A stretch of 64,000 bases of DNA from Hydractinia symbiolongicarpus (lineage: Eukaryota; Cnidaria; Hydrozoa; Anthoathecata; Hydractiniidae), in the NCBI RefSeq assembly GCF_029227915.1, contig NC_079875.1, positions 1,612,001-1,676,000 on the forward strand. Direction: 5' to 3'. The notes beneath the pieces were generated by a model. That model was not told the DNA's origin. It searched no databases and was given only the letters and a program-made list of their open reading frames with translations. Both the position numbers and the translations under genes were made by a program. Below are positions 60,753 to 64,000 of this stretch, in pieces (positions within the stretch are counted from its first letter, which is position 1; every line of letters begins with the position of its first letter).

Positions 60753-62574
60753 GAGGGGAAAAAAAAATTAAAAAATCGTTCGGGAAATGAGTTTACTCCC
60801 TGGGTACTTTCTTTGTATACATTCGACTATACGGGCCAAGCCCGGGATTTACGGGAAATCGAGGGATTTCGTTTGCCCGCGATTAAACCTCTTTCATTAA
60901 GCGTCTCATCAAAAATGAAAACATTTTTGAAAACTACAAGTCTCATGCGATTTAGTGGTGAAAAAATAATTTAAAAAATCGTTCGGAAAATGAGTTTACT
61001 CCCTGGGTACTCTCTTGTATACTTTGGACTATACGGGCCGAGTCCGGGATTTACGGGAAATCGCGGATTTTCGTTTGAGGGCGATTAAACTTCCTTTAAT
61101 CAACGTCTCATCAAAAATGAAAACATTTTTAAAAACTACAAGTCTCATGGGCTTTAGTGGTGAAATAATAATTTAAAAAATCGTTTGGGAAATGAGTTTA
61201 CTCCCTGGGTACTTTCTTTGTATACTTTTGACTTTACGGGCCGAGTCCGGGATTTACGGAAAATCGCGGATTTTCGTTTGCCGGCGATTAAACTTCTTTT
61301 ATTCAGCGTCCCATCAAATATGAAAATATTTTTGAAAACTACAAGTCTCATGCCTTTAGTGGTAAAAAAATAATATAAAAAATCGTTTGGGAAATGAGTT
61401 TACTCCCTGGGTACTTTCTTTGCATACTTTTGAATATACGGGTCAAGTCCGGGGTTTACGGGAAATGGCGGGTTTTCGTTTGCCGGCGATTAAACTTCTT
61501 TTATTCAGCGTCTCATCAAAAATGAAAACATTTTTGAAAACTACAAGTCTCATGCGTTTTAGTAGTGAAAAGATAATTTAAAAAATCGTTTTGGAAATGA
61601 GTTTACTCACAGGGTACTTTCTTTGTGTACATTCGACTATACGGGCCAAGCCCGGGATTTACGGGAAATCGCGGGTTTTCGTTTGCTGGCGATTAAACCA
61701 CTTTCATTAAGCGTCTCATCAAAAATGAAAACATTTCCGAAAACTACAAGTCTCATGCGTTTTATTGGTGAAAAAATAATTTAAAAAATCGTTCGGGAAA
61801 TGAGTTTACTCACAGGGTACTTTCTTTGTATACATTCGACTATACGGGCCAAGCCCGGGATTTACGGGAAATCGCAGGTTTTCGTTTGCCGGCGATTAAA
61901 CTTCTTTCATTAACCGTCTCATCAAAAATGAAAAAAGTTTTGAAAACTACAAGTCTCATGCGTTTTAGTGGTGAAAAAAAAATTAAAAAATCGTTCGGGA
62001 AATGAGTTTACTCCCTGGGTACTTTCTTTGTATACATTCGACTATACGGGCCAAGCCCGGGATTTATGGGAAATCGAGGGATTTCGTTTGCCGGCGATTA
62101 AACCTCTTTCATTAAGCGTCTCATCAAAAAGGAAAACATTTTTGAAAACTACAAGTCTCATGCGTTTTAGTGGTGAAAAAATAATTTAAAAAATCGTTCG
62201 GGAAATGAGTTTACACCCTGGGTACTTTCTTTGTATACTTTTGACTATACGGACCGAGTCCGGGATTTACGGGAAATCGCAGGTTTTCGTTTGCCGGCGA
62301 TTAAACTTCTTTTATTCAGCGTCTCATCAAAAATGAAAACATTTTTGAAAACTACAAGTCTCATACGTTTTAGTGGTGAAAAAATAATTTAAAAATTCGT
62401 TCTGGAAATGAGTTTACTCACTGGGTACTTTCCTTGTATACTTTTAACTATACGGGCCGAGTCCGGGATTTACGGGAAATCGTGGGTTTTCGTTTGCGGG
62501 CGATTAAACTTCTTTTATTCAGCGTCTCATCAGAAATGAAAACATTTTTGAAAACTACAAGTCTCATGCGTTTT
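60753..62574. repeat. 9-monomer tandem duplication, copy 1 (1822 bp)
   Basis: Landmarks recur at +1822 bp: GCGATTTAG at 60947 and 62769, the TACTCTCTTG variant at 61009 and 62831, and rare TCATGCCTTTAGTGG and TTTGCATACTTTTG variants in the C-like and GGTCAAG monomers. It also includes GGGATTTATGGG, GGACCGAG and F monomers like those at 18.2-18.8 kb. Confidence 0.88.
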
Positions 62575-64000
62575 AGTGGGGAAAAAAAATTAAAAAATCG
62601 TTCGGGAAATGAGTTTACTCCCTGGGTACTTTCTTTGTATACATTCGACTATAAGGGCCAAGCCCGGGATTTACGGGAAATCGAGGGATTTCGTTTGCCC
62701 GCGATTAAACCTCTTTCATTAAGCGTCTCATCAAAAATGAAAACATTTTTGAAAACTACAAGTCTCATGCGATTTAGTGGTGAAAAAATAATTTAAAAAA
62801 TCGTTCGGAAAATGAGTTTACTCCCTGGGTACTCTCTTGTATACTTTGGACTATACGGGCCGAGTCCGGGATTTACGGGAAATCGCGGATTTTCGTTTGA
62901 GGGCGATTAAACTTCCTTTAATCAGCGTCTCATCAAAAATGAAAACATTTTTAAAAACTACAAGTCTCATGGGCTTTAGTGGTGAAATAATAATTTAAAA
63001 AATCGTTTGGGAAATGAGTTTACTCCCTGGGTACTTTCTTTGTATACTTTTGACTTTACGGGCCGAGTCCGGGATTTACGGAAAATCGCGGATTTTCGTT
63101 TGCCGGCGATTAAACTTCTTTTATTCAGCGTCCCATCAAATATGAAAATATTTTTGAAAACTACAAGTCTCATGCCTTTAGTGGTAAAAAAATAATATAA
63201 AAAATCGTTTGGGAAATGAGTTTACTCCCTGGGTACTTTCTTTGCATACTTTTGAATATACGGGTCAAGTCCGGGGTTTACGGGAAATGGCGGGTTTTCG
63301 TTTGCCGGCGATTAAACTTCTTTTATTCAGCGTCTCATCAAAAATGAAAACATTTTTGAAAACTACAAGTCTCATGCGTTTTAGTAGTGAAAAGATAATT
63401 TAAAAAATCGTTTTGGAAATGAGTTTACTCACAGGGTACTTTCTTTGTGTACATTCGACTATACGGGCCAAGCCCGGGATTTACGGGAAATCGCGGGTTT
63501 TCGTTTGCTGGCGATTAAACCACTTTCATTAAGCGTCTCATCAAAAATGAAAACATTTCCGAAAACTACAAGTCTCATGCGTTTTATTGGTGAAAAAATA
63601 ATTTAAAAAATCGTTCGGGAAATGAGTTTACTCACAGGGTACTTTCTTTGTATACATTCGACTATACGGGCCAAGCCCGGGATTTACGGGAAATCGCAGG
63701 TTTTCGTTTGCCGGCGATTAAACTTCTTTCATTAACCGTCTCATCAAAAATGAAAAAAGTTTTGAAAACTACAAGTCTCATGCGTTTTAGTGGTGAAAAA
63801 AAAATTAAAAAATCGTTCGGGAAATGAGTTTACTCCCTGGGTACTTTCTTTGTATACATTCGACTATACGGGCCAAGCCCGGGATTTATGGGAAATCGAG
63901 GGATTTCGTTTGCCGGCGATTAAACCTCTTTCATTAAGCGTCTCATCAAAAAGGAAAACATTTTTGAAAACTACAAGTCTCATGCGTTTTAGTGGTGAAA
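62575..64000. repeat. 9-monomer tandem duplication, copy 2, cut by window end
   Basis: Seven of nine monomers are visible and match copy 1 closely. The join at about 62575 fuses the F monomer to the GAAAAAAAATTAAAA start of the next. That F monomer is 201 bp long, which accidentally keeps a 120-codon frame open (62434-62796). A private change is ACTATAAGGGCC near 62651. Confidence 0.85.

Larger units (their letters stand above)
1..64000. repeat. Satellite DNA array, ~203-bp monomer, spans whole window
   Basis: The same unit recurs from the first to the last base with a period of 203 bp (202 or 201 in some subtypes). Spacings between identical landmarks are near-multiples of this: 609 (3), 811 (4), 1014 (5), 1216 (6), 1420 (7), 1822 (9), 2840 (14), 4869 (24). 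All monomers have the same orientation and no unrelated sequence interrupts them. Each unit has a GC-rich third (about consensus positions 26-76, with CGGG and GCCGGC motifs) and an AT-rich remainder with A/T runs. The array is truncated at both window ends. Long homogeneous arrays of this kind are a eukaryotic chromosome feature. A centromeric or pericentromeric role is inference from size and HOR structure only. I do not recognise the family. Confidence 0.97.

Noticed and set aside
8461-63173. Reverse-strand 65-codon frames beginning MRLVVF, some with a real ATG
   Set aside because: They cover the same satellite bases as the forward frames, recur with the HOR unit and often begin inside the ACTACAAG box. 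No codon signature or domain is visible. The related 68- and 71-codon frames start at TTG.
177-63403. About 70 forward open frames of 61-126 codons beginning MGNEF, MVKKK or MYTFD
   Set aside because: They start at TTG or GTG, not ATG (only the one at 25480 has ATG). They repeat once per monomer at a 203-bp period that shifts frame every unit, and the product has no recognisable domain. They are by-products of the satellite.
1-64000. CRISPR array (regularly spaced repeats)
   Set aside because: The whole 203-bp unit is repeated, with no short constant repeat alternating with unique spacers, and no cas genes are present.
1-64000. CENP-B box (TTCGNNNNANNCGGG)
   Set aside because: The best candidate, TTCGGGAAATGAGTT, matches only the first half. 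I found no monomer subtype with the required CGGG at the end.
1-64000. rDNA intergenic spacer subrepeats or a tRNA gene cluster
   Set aside because: No rRNA coding sequence or tRNA cloverleaf flanks or interrupts the array. The B-box-like motif stands alone.
1-64000. Transposon, LTR or insertion sequence inside the array
   Set aside because: Monomer phase is continuous throughout and every departure from 203 bp that I followed is a small indel. No terminal repeats, target-site duplications or transposase frames were seen.
1-64000. Bacterial or phage repeat protein gene (long tandem coding repeats)
   Set aside because: 203 is not divisible by three and every monomer has stop codons in all forward frames near TAATTTAAAA, so no continuous repeat protein is possible.

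Overview
The whole 64-kb window is one uninterrupted head-to-tail satellite DNA array. The repeating unit is about 203 bp, with 201-202 bp and other indel variants, so the window holds roughly 315 monomers. All of them run in the same orientation. I saw no transposon, unique spacer, inversion, RNA gene, CRISPR array or credible protein gene. The array starts before base 1 and continues past base 64000. An array of this size and type points to a eukaryotic chromosome, most plausibly centromeric, pericentromeric or other heterochromatin. I do not recognise the family and cannot name the organism. A representative monomer, tallied by hand, has 35 C, 42 G, 57 A and 69 T (38% GC) but 13 CpG. That is about 1.8 times the chance expectation and does not look like a genome that loses methylated CpG.

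The monomers fall into recurring subtypes. I call them A, B, C, G, D, E, F, H and derivatives, using diagnostic substitutions in the first half of the unit. Neighbouring subtypes differ by several percent (A versus B about 13 of 203 sites by eye). Multi-monomer blocks repeat almost perfectly (about 7 differences in 1420 bp between two 7-monomer units). This is the signature of higher-order repeats (HORs). The subtype order A-B-C-G-D-E-F is cleanest at about 40.9-45.2 kb and recurs in fragments elsewhere, so it may be an older organising unit.

Layout: 1-8.46 kb is an irregular mosaic of old subtypes. 8.46-13.4 kb is a 6-monomer HOR (about 1216 bp), with one unit shortened to 4 monomers. 13.3-20.2 kb holds 5-, 7- and 6-monomer duplications. 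20.0-29.0 kb is a nested set of 24-, 5-, 4- and 11-monomer repetitions. 28.5-36.4 kb is a roughly 4-kb (20- versus 19-monomer) tandem duplication. 36.4-38.7 kb is transitional. 38.7-45.2 kb is the 7-monomer HOR (1420 bp). 45.6-47.2 kb is a 4-monomer pair (811 bp). 47.2-55.7 kb is a 14-monomer HOR (2840 bp), three copies, with an internal 5-monomer (1014 bp) cycle. 55.7-60.7 kb is a mosaic of these. 60.75 kb to the end is a 9-monomer duplication (1822 bp).

No genes work together here. The biology lies in the repeat itself. Within each monomer there are four CGGG motifs spaced 9-11 bp apart, a 9-bp perfect inverted repeat, a second short dyad with conserved arms and a variable loop, a near-invariant ACTACAAGTCTCA box, and in one subtype a close match to the RNA polymerase III B box. 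The short open frames of 60-126 codons are by-products. Nearly all forward ones start at TTG or GTG, and a 203-bp period cannot keep one frame open.
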